From the NCBI GenBank assembly GCA_050303335.1, contig JBNLBN010000003.1, positions 1 to 55,514 on the forward strand: a stretch of 55,514 nt of DNA, read 5' to 3'. This stretch comes from Bilamarchaeum sp050303335 (GTDB taxonomy: Archaea > Micrarchaeota > Micrarchaeia > Anstonellales > Bilamarchaeaceae). The notes beneath the pieces are model-generated. The model was not told the DNA's origin. It made no database searches and saw only the letters and a list, made by a program, of their open reading frames with translations. The first letter of the stretch is position 1. Every line of letters starts with the position of its first letter. The position numbers were made by a program, and so were the translations under genes. Shown in pieces: positions 8,311-16,584 of this stretch.

Positions 8311-8856
8311 ATGGTAATAATTATGGATACACTTCCCAGAATGAGGTATAAGCCTGCAGACATAAGATACAAGAGAGAGAAGGTTGACCCGCTAACATCA
8401 GGGATCATCAGGGCGACCAAGAACGGTGATGTCAATGCCATCAAAAGGCTCCTTGGAGAGGGAGCGAGCATAGAGAGCAAGGACGCCCATGGCAGGTCGC
8501 TTCTTGGAGTTGCTGCAAAAAGAGGGCACGTGGAGGCATTCCAGTTCCTGCTGGAGCAGGGACTTGACGAGAATGCAAGAAATGCTGTGGGGGAATCGGT
8601 ATTCATGGACGCCACCTATGCTGCAGTCTATTTTGGAAAGGACGGAGTGCTCAAAAGAATGCTGTCAAAGGACCTCCAGCCCCATTTCAGGGAAAAATGC
8701 GATCCTGAGCTCAATGTCGTCAGCTTCTATGGTGATAGTGCCCTTGATATTGCAAAACTAGATGAAGGGACCAGAGAGCTGATAGCACAGGAAGGCGGTA
8801 TCTCTGGAGAGCAGATAATAAGAAATAGAAAGAAAAAATTAGATGACGCCCAGTGA
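8311..8856 (+). CDS. Ankyrin-repeat protein
   Basis: 181 residues. Two to three ankyrin repeats are visible at about residues 27-110: GIIRATKNGDVNAIKRLLGEGASIE, SLLGVAAKRGHVEAFQFLLEQG and a weaker third (MDATYAAVYFGKDGVLKRML). A short charged tail ends KKKLDDAQ. Ankyrin repeats bind proteins, and the partner is unknown. Starts at ATG 8311 or ATG 8323 are possible; an AT-rich promoter (aatatataaaaac, about 8271-8283) lies roughly 30 bases upstream and favours 8311. No signal peptide is present, so it is probably cytoplasmic. Its 3' end overlaps the opposing pyrophosphatase gene by 18 bases. Confidence 0.82.
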   Translation: MVIIMDTLPRMRYKPADIRYKREKVDPLTSGIIRATKNGDVNAIKRLLGEGASIESKDAHGRSLLGVAAKRGHVEAFQFLLEQGLDENARNAVGESVFMDATYAAVYFGKDGVLKRMLSKDLQPHFREKCDPELNVVSFYGDSALDIAKLDEGTRELIAQEGGISGEQIIRNRKKKLDDAQ

Positions 8857-10833
8857 CTGGGCGATAATCAATCCGGCAAAGACCAGAGAGACAGTGTTTA
8901 CTACTTTTATCAAGGCATTGAGTGCAGGTCCTGCCGTATCCTTGAGGGGATCTCCGACAGTATCGCCTACCACTGCAGCCTTGTGGGCATCTGAACCTTT
9001 GCCACCGAACTGTCCTTCCTCGATCAGCTTCTTGGCATTATCCCATGTAGCGCCTGCTGTTGTCATCGTCAGGGCGAGCATAAGTCCGCCTGCGATTACT
9101 CCTGCAAGGAGCCCTGCAAGCGCCTGTGCACCGAATACGATTCCGACAACAAGGGGGACTATCACAGCCATAGCACCTGGAAGAGCAAGCTCCCTAAGTG
9201 CTGTTGCGGTTGAAATATCAACGCATTTGGCATAGTCTGCCCTGGCTTTGCCTTCCATCAGGCCCTTTATCTCCTTGAACTGTCTTCGCACTTCTTCTAC
9301 AATCTCGAATGCCGCGCGGCCAACGGCCAGCATCAGCAGTGAGGAAAAGACGAATGGAAGAAGGCCTCCGATGAACAGACCGATTACGACCGGGGGATCA
9401 AGAAGGTTTACCGCTTCAAGGTGCGCTTCCTCTGCGAATGCCACAAAGAGCGCAAGAGCCCCAAGTGCCGCACCGCCTATAGCAAAGCCTTTCGTCGTTG
9501 CCTTCGTCGTGTTTCCGACGGCATCCAAAGCATCTGTTACCTTCCTTACTTTTGAGGGAAGTTTAGACATCTCTGCAATTCCACCTGCATTGTCCGTGAT
9601 CGGTCCGTATGCATCAACTGCAATTATTATTCCCGAAAGGGAAAGCATTGCCGCTGCTGCGAGCCCGATTCCATAGAGCCCCGCGACCTTGAATGATATC
9701 ACGATCGCGAAGAGGATCACTATGACTGGAAGGGCGGTTGCTTCCATACCGAGGGCAAGGCCCTGTATGATGTTGGTTGCTGCACCTGTCGTCGATGCGT
9801 TTGCAACATCCTTCACGGGCTTGTGATCCGTTGCAGTGTAGTATTCTGTTATCATGAAGAGAAGCAATGTAACCACGACTCCCATGATTATCGTGACAAA
9901 GAGCGACATTGCAGGGATTGGAAGGTCTGCCAGGTCGTTCAGATAGAGGTAAGATCCTCCGAGCATCACCAATGCCGCAACCAGTATTCCCGTATAGAAA
10001 TAAGACATGATTTTCTTCTGTTCCCCTATTCCGACGAACAAAGAACCTATGATGCTTGCAACCACTCCGATTCCGGCTATTGCAAGGGGGATCTGGATCA
10101 TCAGGTCTGTTGTCGCGAAGGTAAGGCCGATAAGCATCGCAGCGATTACCGTGACGACGAAAGACTCGAAGACGTCTGCAGCCATACCGGCGCAGTCTCC
10201 GACGTTGTCACCGACGTTGTCAGCAATAACTGCCGGATTCCTAGGGTCATCCTCAGGAATTCCTGCCTCGATCTTTCCGACGAGGTCAGCACCGACATCT
10301 GCTGCCTTTGTGTAGATTCCTCCGCCGACCCTTGCAAAGAGCGATATCAGGGATGCACCGAAGCCGTAGCCTATGAGCGGTGCAAGCTCCCCGAAATACA
10401 TATAGAGGGATCCGACCCCGATGAGGCCAAGGCCTGCAAGCGCCATTCCTGTAACCGCTCCGCCGTTGAACGCTATTCCCAGCGCGGGCTTGAGGCCCTT
10501 CTTTGCTGCCTCAGCTACTCGGACATTCGCCCTTACTGAAACCTGCATACCAATGTAACCAGCCAACGCCGATGAGATGACACCTGCCAAAAACGCAACA
10601 GCAGTAAACGTATCAACCCCGAAGTTGATTACAGCCAATAAAACCAAGACTATTGGAGCAAGTGTCTTGTATTGCCTCATCAGGAAGGCATTTGCACCCT
10701 CCTGTATTGCCTTTGAGATCTCTTTCATCTCTTTAGTCCCGTCTGGCGAGCTTATCACCCTCCAGGCGAGGAACAAGGCATAAAGCAAGGTGAGAACACC
10801 TGCAGCCAATGCTAGTGTAACTGCATCTATCAT
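8839..10833 (-). CDS. hppA: Membrane-bound proton-pumping pyrophosphatase, K+-independent type
   Basis: 664 residues with about 15-16 hydrophobic segments. Hallmark acidic motifs are visible: KAADVGADLVGKIEAGIPEDDPRNP, the nearby DNVGDNVGDCAG, and the C-terminal VVGDTVGDPLKDTAGPALN. The diagnostic string GNTTKATTKG carries Lys where K+-dependent enzymes have Ala, so the K+-independent class is inferred. The enzyme splits pyrophosphate and pumps H+ across the membrane, recovering energy from biosynthetic PPi such as that released by the valyl- and isoleucyl-tRNA synthetases encoded nearby. ATG 10833 is preceded by a GGTGA ribosome site four bases upstream. A TATA-like box lies at about 10870-10884. 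Length is normal. Confidence 0.96.
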   Translation of the reverse strand: MIDAVTLALAAGVLTLLYALFLAWRVISSPDGTKEMKEISKAIQEGANAFLMRQYKTLAPIVLVLLAVINFGVDTFTAVAFLAGVISSALAGYIGMQVSVRANVRVAEAAKKGLKPALGIAFNGGAVTGMALAGLGLIGVGSLYMYFGELAPLIGYGFGASLISLFARVGGGIYTKAADVGADLVGKIEAGIPEDDPRNPAVIADNVGDNVGDCAGMAADVFESFVVTVIAAMLIGLTFATTDLMIQIPLAIAGIGVVASIIGSLFVGIGEQKKIMSYFYTGILVAALVMLGGSYLYLNDLADLPIPAMSLFVTIIMGVVVTLLLFMITEYYTATDHKPVKDVANASTTGAATNIIQGLALGMEATALPVIVILFAIVISFKVAGLYGIGLAAAAMLSLSGIIIAVDAYGPITDNAGGIAEMSKLPSKVRKVTDALDAVGNTTKATTKGFAIGGAALGALALFVAFAEEAHLEAVNLLDPPVVIGLFIGGLLPFVFSSLLMLAVGRAAFEIVEEVRRQFKEIKGLMEGKARADYAKCVDISTATALRELALPGAMAVIVPLVVGIVFGAQALAGLLAGVIAGGLMLALTMTTAGATWDNAKKLIEEGQFGGKGSDAHKAAVVGDTVGDPLKDTAGPALNALIKVVNTVSLVFAGLIIAQSLGVI

Positions 10834-10964
10834 TATTTCACCTTAAAATTTGCAGCAGAATAACCACGAAAATATTTAAAAACAGGAGTGGAGGCCCAAA
10901 CCGGGCATCATAATAATTATAAAGGCTAACTGCATTAGGTTAAGAGAATATTAATGGTGATTTA

Positions 10965-11351
10965 ATGGGACTTTTTGATAAGATCTTTGGCGGAAGTAAT
11001 GAAGAAGCAGATGACGTTCCAGATTTAGAAGATTTGATGCAATCCGAAGGGGATGTAGTAAGCCCCCCGGCTGATTTCTACGTAAAGAGGATCGATCTTA
11101 GAAACGAGGGTGACGGAGACCTTGCATTAAAGGAATTGGATGAGAAGAACATCATTATCGTTAACGTGAAACCATTGTCAAAGCAGCCAAACAGACTGAA
11201 GAACATAATTTCGAAGCTGAAGGTTTATACAGGCAAGATCAATGGAGACATCGCACTCTTGACGCATGAGACGATAATCCTCACACCGAACAATGTCAAG
11301 ATAGTGAAGTCAAAGCCGAAACCTAAAAGAGATGGAACAGTCATCTCCTAA
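10965..11351 (+). CDS. sepF: SepF-type cell division protein
   Basis: 128 residues. The N-terminal MGLFDKIFGG is a short amphipathic membrane-targeting helix as in SepF. An acidic linker follows, then the SepF core (about residues 40-115) with DFYVKRIDLR, KNIIIVNVKPLSKQPNRLKN and KINGDIALLTHETIILTPNNV, split across the fold. Archaeal SepF anchors FtsZ1/FtsZ2 filaments to the membrane at the division site. ATG 10965 has a GGTGA site four bases upstream and a TATA-like attataaagg at about 10917-10926. The 3' end overlaps the opposing scpA gene by four bases, pairing a division gene with a chromosome segregation gene. Confidence 0.88.
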   Translation: MGLFDKIFGGSNEEADDVPDLEDLMQSEGDVVSPPADFYVKRIDLRNEGDGDLALKELDEKNIIIVNVKPLSKQPNRLKNIISKLKVYTGKINGDIALLTHETIILTPNNVKIVKSKPKPKRDGTVIS

Positions 11352-12034
11352 TCTTTTTTTAATATTAATATTTCCCCGAAGATAGTATCCTGCCTTATGT
11401 CTATTGATCCTGTCTGTACCAGGTATAATATGCAGAGAAGCGTGTAGACCTTTTCCCTTATGTTGAGCTCTTTTGTTATCTGGGAAAAGAGCGACCATCC
11501 GGATTCGTCGCTGTTGCTCCTTATCTTTTCAAGAACGTCGACCATGTCCTTCTCGACGTCATGCTCATTGAGCTCGAGGTCGACGGTGTCGACTATTGCT
11601 CCTCTCGGAATCTTGACCCTCTCGATGGACTCATATTTTATTATCTTTTCCATCTCGCTTATCAGTTCCTCGGCGGTTATCTGCCTCCTAGGAGGGATCC
11701 TTGATGAAAGCGTGAGCTGGGGGATATCTTCTAGCGGCTCGATATCCTCGTCTGCCGGGAATTCGGTCAGGTCGGACTGGTAATTCAGGTATTTGAGATA
11801 GTCGCTCTTGTACTTCAGGAGAATGGATGCGGCGAGTATTACGTTGGCCTGGATGTTGAAATCCATTGATTCCATCTCCCTGACCTTTGAGATGAAGGCA
11901 TCGGAAAGGTCGATGAGGTCGATGTTCCACGGATCCACCCTGTTTGACGATACCAGGTCCAGAAGTATATCCTTCCAGGTAGGTTTAGATACCATGCTCT
12001 CGAAGTGAGCAAAGGACGTGAGGGTGTTCGCCAT
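11348..12034 (-). CDS. scpA: Segregation and condensation protein A (kleisin)
   Basis: 228 residues, normal for archaeal ScpA. The N-terminal kleisin helical domain has DLVSSNRVDPWNIDLIDLSDAFI followed by ILAASILLKYKS. The middle is acidic (LTEFPADEDIEPLEDI), and the C-terminal winged helix has IREKVYTLLCILYLVQTGSIDI. ScpA bridges SMC heads to form the condensin ring that organises chromosomes. No scpB or smc is in the window. The start ATG lies about 25 bases from an A/T box at 12054-12063 that can serve this gene and the divergent CBS gene. It overlaps sepF by four bases at the 3' ends. Confidence 0.92.
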   Translation of the reverse strand: MANTLTSFAHFESMVSKPTWKDILLDLVSSNRVDPWNIDLIDLSDAFISKVREMESMDFNIQANVILAASILLKYKSDYLKYLNYQSDLTEFPADEDIEPLEDIPQLTLSSRIPPRRQITAEELISEMEKIIKYESIERVKIPRGAIVDTVDLELNEHDVEKDMVDVLEKIRSNSDESGWSLFSQITKELNIREKVYTLLCILYLVQTGSIDIRQDTIFGEILILKKD

Positions 12035-12053
12035 AACGGATATATAATTATTC

Positions 12054-12063
12054 TTATTTATAG
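12054..12063. promoter_or_regulatory. A/T box usable in both directions between scpA and the CBS-domain gene
   Basis: Read rightward, ttatttatag is about 23 bases before ATG 12081. Read leftward, ctataaataa is about 24 bases before ATG 12034. One TBP site may therefore serve both genes. A second run, tatataatta (12041-12050), lies beside it. Confidence 0.45.
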
Positions 12064-12080
12064 TACTTTCTGTGATCTAT

Positions 12081-13169
12081 ATGGAAATTAAACAAGCAGC
12101 AATACTGGAAAGTTCTGAACCTCTGTCAAAAGCAATTACCAAACTAAACGAAACTCCCGCAGTCATAGTCACAAAGGAAGGTCGATATCATGGCATTATA
12201 GACCACCGGAGCATAAGCTTCGGGATGAGCGATGCAAGCAAGACCAAATGCGAGAATGCAATGGTCAATCCGCCCACCATGGTTGAAACAGCAACGATTA
12301 TGGAACAGATCAGCGCATACCTTCTTGGACATTTCAAGGCCCTGCCGGTAATCGACCACCAGGAGATGCCCATCGGCATTACAACGAGAGTTGAGGCGCT
12401 CAAGGAGATTGACAGCGAGAAGAAGATGCCCAAGGGAGGAGTCGACATCCTGATGAACTCTCCGGTATTCGAGATATCAGAAGATGACGATATCGCAACG
12501 CTCAAGAGGCTCCTCAAGGAAAAGAACGCGCGAAGAATGGTGGTTACAAAGTCTGGTTCCCCGATCGGGGTGGTATCAAGCTTTGATGTAAGCTCCTGGA
12601 CTTCGAGGCCCAATTTCTCTGCAGGACGGAAGGATGTATATTCAGAGAACAAGAACATCGACCAGTTCCTGATAAAGGATTTCCTTAGACCGGACATCAC
12701 AGTAGTTACGGAAAGCGAAACGATAAGCGGTGCGGCAAGGAAGATGATCGAAAAGGAGGTATCCTCTGTCATAGTAGTTGCTAACGGAAAATCAGTAGGG
12801 ATTCTCTCTGCGCTGGACATTTTCAAGAAGATCCAGGACCTGGAAGAGGACAGGCTGGCGATCAACATCTCCGGACTCAACGAGGAAAATAGGGGAGAGT
12901 TCAGCCATATCAATGAGAAGATCGGCGGCGTGATTGACAAGTTCAAGGATTCCTTCAACATCAGAAACGTCAGCGTCCACACCAAGGAGGGAAAATCAAC
13001 CGTAACCGTGAACATCTACTTCGACACGGACAACGGGCACATTTCACTGAGGGGTGAAAGGATGACCATGAAGGAGACTGTAGACGAACTTGCAGACGAG
13101 CTGGATACAATGCTTAGAAGGAAGAAGGACCAGAAGGTCTCCTCAAAATACTACAAGGAGACTTTTTAA
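12081..13169 (+). CDS. Four-CBS-domain protein with C-terminal hibernation-factor (HPF/RaiA)-like domain
   Basis: 362 residues. Four CBS units are visible. Their strand-turn signatures are AVIVTKEGRYHGIIDHRSI, LPVIDHQEMPIGITTRVE, RMVVTKSGSPIGVVSSFDV and SVIVVANGKSVGILSALDIF, with DFLRPDITVVTESETISGAA opening the last. From about residue 265, INISGLNEENRGEFSH through VSVHTKEGKSTVTVNIYF to a helix ending LDTMLRRKKDQ resembles the beta-alpha-beta core of HPF/RaiA ribosome-hibernation proteins. CBS pairs commonly bind adenine nucleotides, so nucleotide-controlled ribosome binding is my inference. An in-frame GTG lies at 12072, but the ATG suits the promoter distance. Confidence 0.82.
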   Translation: MEIKQAAILESSEPLSKAITKLNETPAVIVTKEGRYHGIIDHRSISFGMSDASKTKCENAMVNPPTMVETATIMEQISAYLLGHFKALPVIDHQEMPIGITTRVEALKEIDSEKKMPKGGVDILMNSPVFEISEDDDIATLKRLLKEKNARRMVVTKSGSPIGVVSSFDVSSWTSRPNFSAGRKDVYSENKNIDQFLIKDFLRPDITVVTESETISGAARKMIEKEVSSVIVVANGKSVGILSALDIFKKIQDLEEDRLAINISGLNEENRGEFSHINEKIGGVIDKFKDSFNIRNVSVHTKEGKSTVTVNIYFDTDNGHISLRGERMTMKETVDELADELDTMLRRKKDQKVSSKYYKETF

Positions 13170-13204
13170 AGCCTTTTTATCATATTTAACCACAGTTGAT
13201 TATT

Positions 13205-13651
13205 ATGAAAGGCCAAGTAAGTACTGAACTTCTTATTATCGTCGCATTAGTGCTGTTGATTTTTATCCCGCTCATTACGCTTGTATATTTCAAGGCGAAC
13301 GAGGCAAACCAGCAGATTGGAGCATACCAGGCTGAATTGTCAGTCTCAAGGATAGCATCGCTTGCGAATTCCGTTGGATCGCTAGGAACAGATACTTCTG
13401 TAACCACGGATGTATTCATACCGCCGAACATCGTCGAGCTACGTACTGAGAACATAGGCAACGGTGCAGAGCTTTCGCTCACCCTTGATACCCCGCAGGG
13501 ACCGAGTACCCCTGTCGTGCACATTATCAGGTATCCGGTTGTAAACGACGGTGTCCTGGCCGATTCGAGCCATGCAGGCGGATGGATGAGAATAAAAATC
13601 TCTTCAGAATTCGTCGACAACAGGGCCCAGATAAGGATCCAGAAGGCCTAG
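13205..13651 (+). CDS. Archaeal pilin-like protein with class III signal peptide
   Basis: 148 residues. It begins MKGQVSTELLIIVALVLLIF: a short basic start, then the Q-x-S-x-E class III processing motif, then a hydrophobic assembly helix. Such prepilins are cut by an archaeal prepilin peptidase in front of the Gln and polymerise into type IV-like pili or related surface structures. The rest is a Thr/Ser-rich beta-like globular domain (VTTDVFIPPNIVELRTENIG) with no Cys. ATG 13205 is used; the frame also opens at TTG 13196. It is a lone gene here, with no ATPase or membrane platform in the window. The 3' end overlaps pyrC by four bases. Confidence 0.85.
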   Translation: MKGQVSTELLIIVALVLLIFIPLITLVYFKANEANQQIGAYQAELSVSRIASLANSVGSLGTDTSVTTDVFIPPNIVELRTENIGNGAELSLTLDTPQGPSTPVVHIIRYPVVNDGVLADSSHAGGWMRIKISSEFVDNRAQIRIQKA

Positions 13652-14817
13652 AATGAGAAATTATCGAATATTATTTTTCCTTCTTTTATTACTGTTTTTG
13701 CTTTTCCCTTGAATCTGAAACCCTCGAACGGGGACCATTTGCATTTCGTCTCGAATAATCCGCCGTCCACTTTCCATTCCTTATTCGGGTCAATGATTGT
13801 TATGTCTGCATCATAGCCTTCTTTCAGGCGGCCTTTTCCTTTCAGGTTGAATATTTCTGCCACTTTGGATGTCATCCTGGATATCACCCAGTGGCGGTCG
13901 GCAATGCCCCGATTGCACAGATCCAGCATTGCGGCAAGGGAGGTCTCAAGCCCCGGGAACCCGGCCGCTCCTGCCTCCTTGTCTTCGACAGTGTGGGGTG
14001 CATGGTCTGTTGCTATGCAGTCTGCAAGTTCCATGGCAGACTGGAGCATCAGCTGTTTCTGGGGCGATTTGAGCGTCGGGAACACGTTCTTCATTCTTCC
14101 AAGCCTCTCGAAGTCCCTTGTTGAAAGCAGGAGGTGATGGGGCGCAACCTCGACTGTGATGTTAGGGTGCTGCTTTGCCATCGTGATCTCCTTTTTCGTT
14201 GACGCATGTGCGATATGGAGCCTCCTCCCATTTGCAGCCCTGTAGACCTGCTCCTGTATCCTGTAGGTTTCCTCGAGATTCTTTTCCTCGTCTTCCAGGT
14301 CTGAGCATGCATGGAGAACAATGGGCCTGTCCCTGGGAAATTCCTCGAAATGCCTTTTTGCAAATGATTCGTCAATCAGCATGTTGCCGGTCGTCTTCCC
14401 GAGATATATTTTCAGGGAATCGGGATCAGCAGCCCTGACATCGGAATAGTTTGTCGCCGTAGCGCCGAAATGGAATAGCACATTGCATATGGCCTTCTTT
14501 GAAAGCTCCTTTTTCTCATCCAGCCGCTCTTTTGTGACTGTCGGCATTGGATTGTTCGGCATGTCGATTACTGTGGTGAACCCTCCTGCAACAGCAGCAC
14601 GTGAACCTGTGTAGAAATCCTCCTTGCTGGTAGCACCCGGCTCTCTCAGGTGCACATGCGGATCGATTAGGCCTGGTGTGACCAGCATGCCTTTTGCATC
14701 GATCATTTCATCTCCGGAAAGATTATCTCCCACCTCTGCAATTTTACCATCCAGGATTCGAATATCACGGTCCAAAAATGCATTGTCGATAAAGGCTTTT
14801 CCGCCTTTAATGATCAT
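13648..14817 (-). CDS. pyrC: Dihydroorotase
   Basis: 389 residues, cyclic amidohydrolase fold. Metal ligands are clear: HVH in LIDPHVHLREPG, a candidate carbamylated Lys in KIYLGKTTG, His in IVLHACSD and LHIAHAST, and the catalytic Asp in CIATDHAPHT. The enzyme closes carbamoyl-aspartate to dihydroorotate, the third step of pyrimidine synthesis. It is the last gene of the leftward run eno / transglutaminase-like / TPR-AAA / pyrC, and its ATG overlaps the TPR-AAA stop by four bases, so translation is probably coupled. Allantoinase or hydantoinase is a less likely alternative because the HLREPG string is typical of dihydroorotase. Confidence 0.93.
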   Translation of the reverse strand: MIIKGGKAFIDNAFLDRDIRILDGKIAEVGDNLSGDEMIDAKGMLVTPGLIDPHVHLREPGATSKEDFYTGSRAAVAGGFTTVIDMPNNPMPTVTKERLDEKKELSKKAICNVLFHFGATATNYSDVRAADPDSLKIYLGKTTGNMLIDESFAKRHFEEFPRDRPIVLHACSDLEDEEKNLEETYRIQEQVYRAANGRRLHIAHASTKKEITMAKQHPNITVEVAPHHLLLSTRDFERLGRMKNVFPTLKSPQKQLMLQSAMELADCIATDHAPHTVEDKEAGAAGFPGLETSLAAMLDLCNRGIADRHWVISRMTSKVAEIFNLKGKGRLKEGYDADITIIDPNKEWKVDGGLFETKCKWSPFEGFRFKGKAKTVIKEGKIIFDNFSF

Positions 14818-16550
14818 ACGATCCTTCCGCCTTCTGTGATGAAGACGACGACCTTGAGGATAGTGACTATTATTGTCTTGAAGATCTTGTAGAGAAGCTT
14901 GTTGAATGACTGGTTTCTTGAATTGATTGTTCCGAGGAGGTCCTTGAATGCCTCCTTTTCACCAGGCCCCATCTTGGATTCAGTAACCTTCTTGTGCTCC
15001 TTGCCGTCTATGATCGTCACTTCCTCCTGCTTTCCGATCTGCTTTTTTGCCTGCTCATACCAGGGCGGAAGCGAAGATCGCTTCTCTGCAATCGCCTTTA
15101 CGAAATCTCCGAGTGTAAGGGACCTCTGCTTTACCTGCTTCTTTGCAACCTCGACAGCGGCATCCCTCTCCATTCCCTGCGAGGTCATGAGATTGTCGGC
15201 CTTCTTCTCTATTGCCTTGAAAGCCTCCCTCCACGGTATAGTCGCTGCGCCGTCCACTATCGCCTTGTGGTCGGCCGATGCATAGCCCATTGTAGCAATG
15301 CCAAGTGCCCAGAATGGAATGAATGGGGCCAATGGCCTTTTCTTCGAATGCATCTTCATTATGGCTACTCGCGAGGAATAATCAGGTTCAGGAATGTAAA
15401 TTGTCTTGCTGAAACGGCCGGATCGCCTGAGGGCAGGATCAACATCCCACGGAGCGTTGGTCGCTGCGATGATAAGAACGTTTGAATTGTTGGCCTCGAC
15501 ACCGTCCATCTCGTAAAGCATCTGGTTGACGGCCATCTTCATGTACTGTTGGCCCTCTCCCCCGTCTCTCCTTCCACCGATAGCATCAACTTCATCGAAG
15601 AAGAGTATGACTGGTGAATTCTTCCTCGCCATCTCAAATACTTTGTGAATGTTCTTTTCTGTGTTACCGACATACATATCGAGAAGGTCTGAAAGCTTCG
15701 CGTTCAGGAATCCTGCTCCGCACTCTCCTGCTGCGGCCTTGACGATGTATGTCTTTCCGCAACCTGGAGGCCCGTACATGAGGATACCTCCTCCTCCAAG
15801 CTTCCCGTACTTCCTTGCAAGGTCAGGGTTCCTCATCGGATAGACGACAGCCTCGCGAATCTCTTCCTTCATCTTTTTCATTCCGGCTACGTCTTCGAAT
15901 GTCATGCTTGGCTTGGAGAGCATCTTGATGTCTGCTGATCCTCCTTCTCCGCCCTTTCCGTCCTGGTCCTTCTTGGCCTTTGCACCTTCAAGATGAGTTT
16001 TTGCCTCAGTCAGGTCAGGATTCAGTTCAAGCGCCTTCTCATAGTCTGCCACTGCAGAGCTGATCGATCCTGCATATTCATTAGCGAGTCCCCGAAGATG
16101 ATATGCCTCTGCAAAATCAGGCTTGAGCTTGATCACTTTCGAAAAATCCTCGACCGCCTTTTCGTATTCTTCCATCGAGGCATATGATAGACCCCGGTTG
16201 TAGAAAGCCTTCAGATAATTAGGATTTAGCGTGATTGCCCGGTCATAGTCCTTCACTGCGTTCTGGAAGTCCTGCTTCCTGTAGAATGCGTCTCCCCTGT
16301 TGTTGAATATGATCGGGTTCTGGGGATCGAGTTCCATTGATTTTGTGTAGTCTGCAATGGACTTGTCGAAATTCTTGAGCTGGTAATAGGAAAGTGCCCT
16401 GTTGAAATATGCCTCGGAAAACACTGGATTGAGGAGAATCGCCATGTTGTAATTTTCGATTCCCCGGTCGTAGTCTCCCTTCTCGTAATAGTCATTCCCC
16501 ATCTGATAATACGTCTTTGCATCTGTAGGGTTTGGTTTTCTCTCAGCCAT
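14814..16550 (-). CDS. TPR-AAA ATPase with hydrophobic C-terminal tail
   Basis: 578 residues. About five tetratricopeptide repeats fill residues 11-180 (for example AYFNRALSYYQLKNFDKSI and AFYNRGLSYASMEEYEKAV). A Gly/Lys/Glu linker (about 190-210) leads into one AAA module with TFEDVAGMKKMK, Walker A GPPGCGKT near residue 260, Walker B VILFFDEVDA and a finger region ALRRSGRF. A hydrophobic patch (FIPFWALGIATMGYASA) follows the AAA core, and the last 30 residues (LLYKIFKTIIVTILKVVVFI) look like a membrane anchor or amphipathic helix. The inferred role is a TPR-guided unfoldase at the membrane. It lies 34 bases after the transglutaminase-like gene and overlaps pyrC by four bases. I know no named protein with this layout. 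Confidence 0.88.
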   Translation of the reverse strand: MAERKPNPTDAKTYYQMGNDYYEKGDYDRGIENYNMAILLNPVFSEAYFNRALSYYQLKNFDKSIADYTKSMELDPQNPIIFNNRGDAFYRKQDFQNAVKDYDRAITLNPNYLKAFYNRGLSYASMEEYEKAVEDFSKVIKLKPDFAEAYHLRGLANEYAGSISSAVADYEKALELNPDLTEAKTHLEGAKAKKDQDGKGGEGGSADIKMLSKPSMTFEDVAGMKKMKEEIREAVVYPMRNPDLARKYGKLGGGGILMYGPPGCGKTYIVKAAAGECGAGFLNAKLSDLLDMYVGNTEKNIHKVFEMARKNSPVILFFDEVDAIGGRRDGGEGQQYMKMAVNQMLYEMDGVEANNSNVLIIAATNAPWDVDPALRRSGRFSKTIYIPEPDYSSRVAIMKMHSKKRPLAPFIPFWALGIATMGYASADHKAIVDGAATIPWREAFKAIEKKADNLMTSQGMERDAAVEVAKKQVKQRSLTLGDFVKAIAEKRSSLPPWYEQAKKQIGKQEEVTIIDGKEHKKVTESKMGPGEKEAFKDLLGTINSRNQSFNKLLYKIFKTIIVTILKVVVFITEGGRIV

Positions 16551-16584
16551 TGTATATCAGTTATTTAGAGGTATATTTTTAAAG

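Noticed and set aside
9823..10539. A 238-codon frame on the plus strand inside the pyrophosphatase gene, rich in Cys, His and Asp
   Set aside because: It is fully antisense to hppA, has no ribosome site or promoter, and its composition is what the membrane-protein codons give when read on the other strand.
12188..13015. A 275-codon minus-strand frame opposite the CBS-domain gene
   Set aside because: The plus-strand gene has clear domains; the antisense frame is Ser/Leu-rich shadow sequence without motifs.
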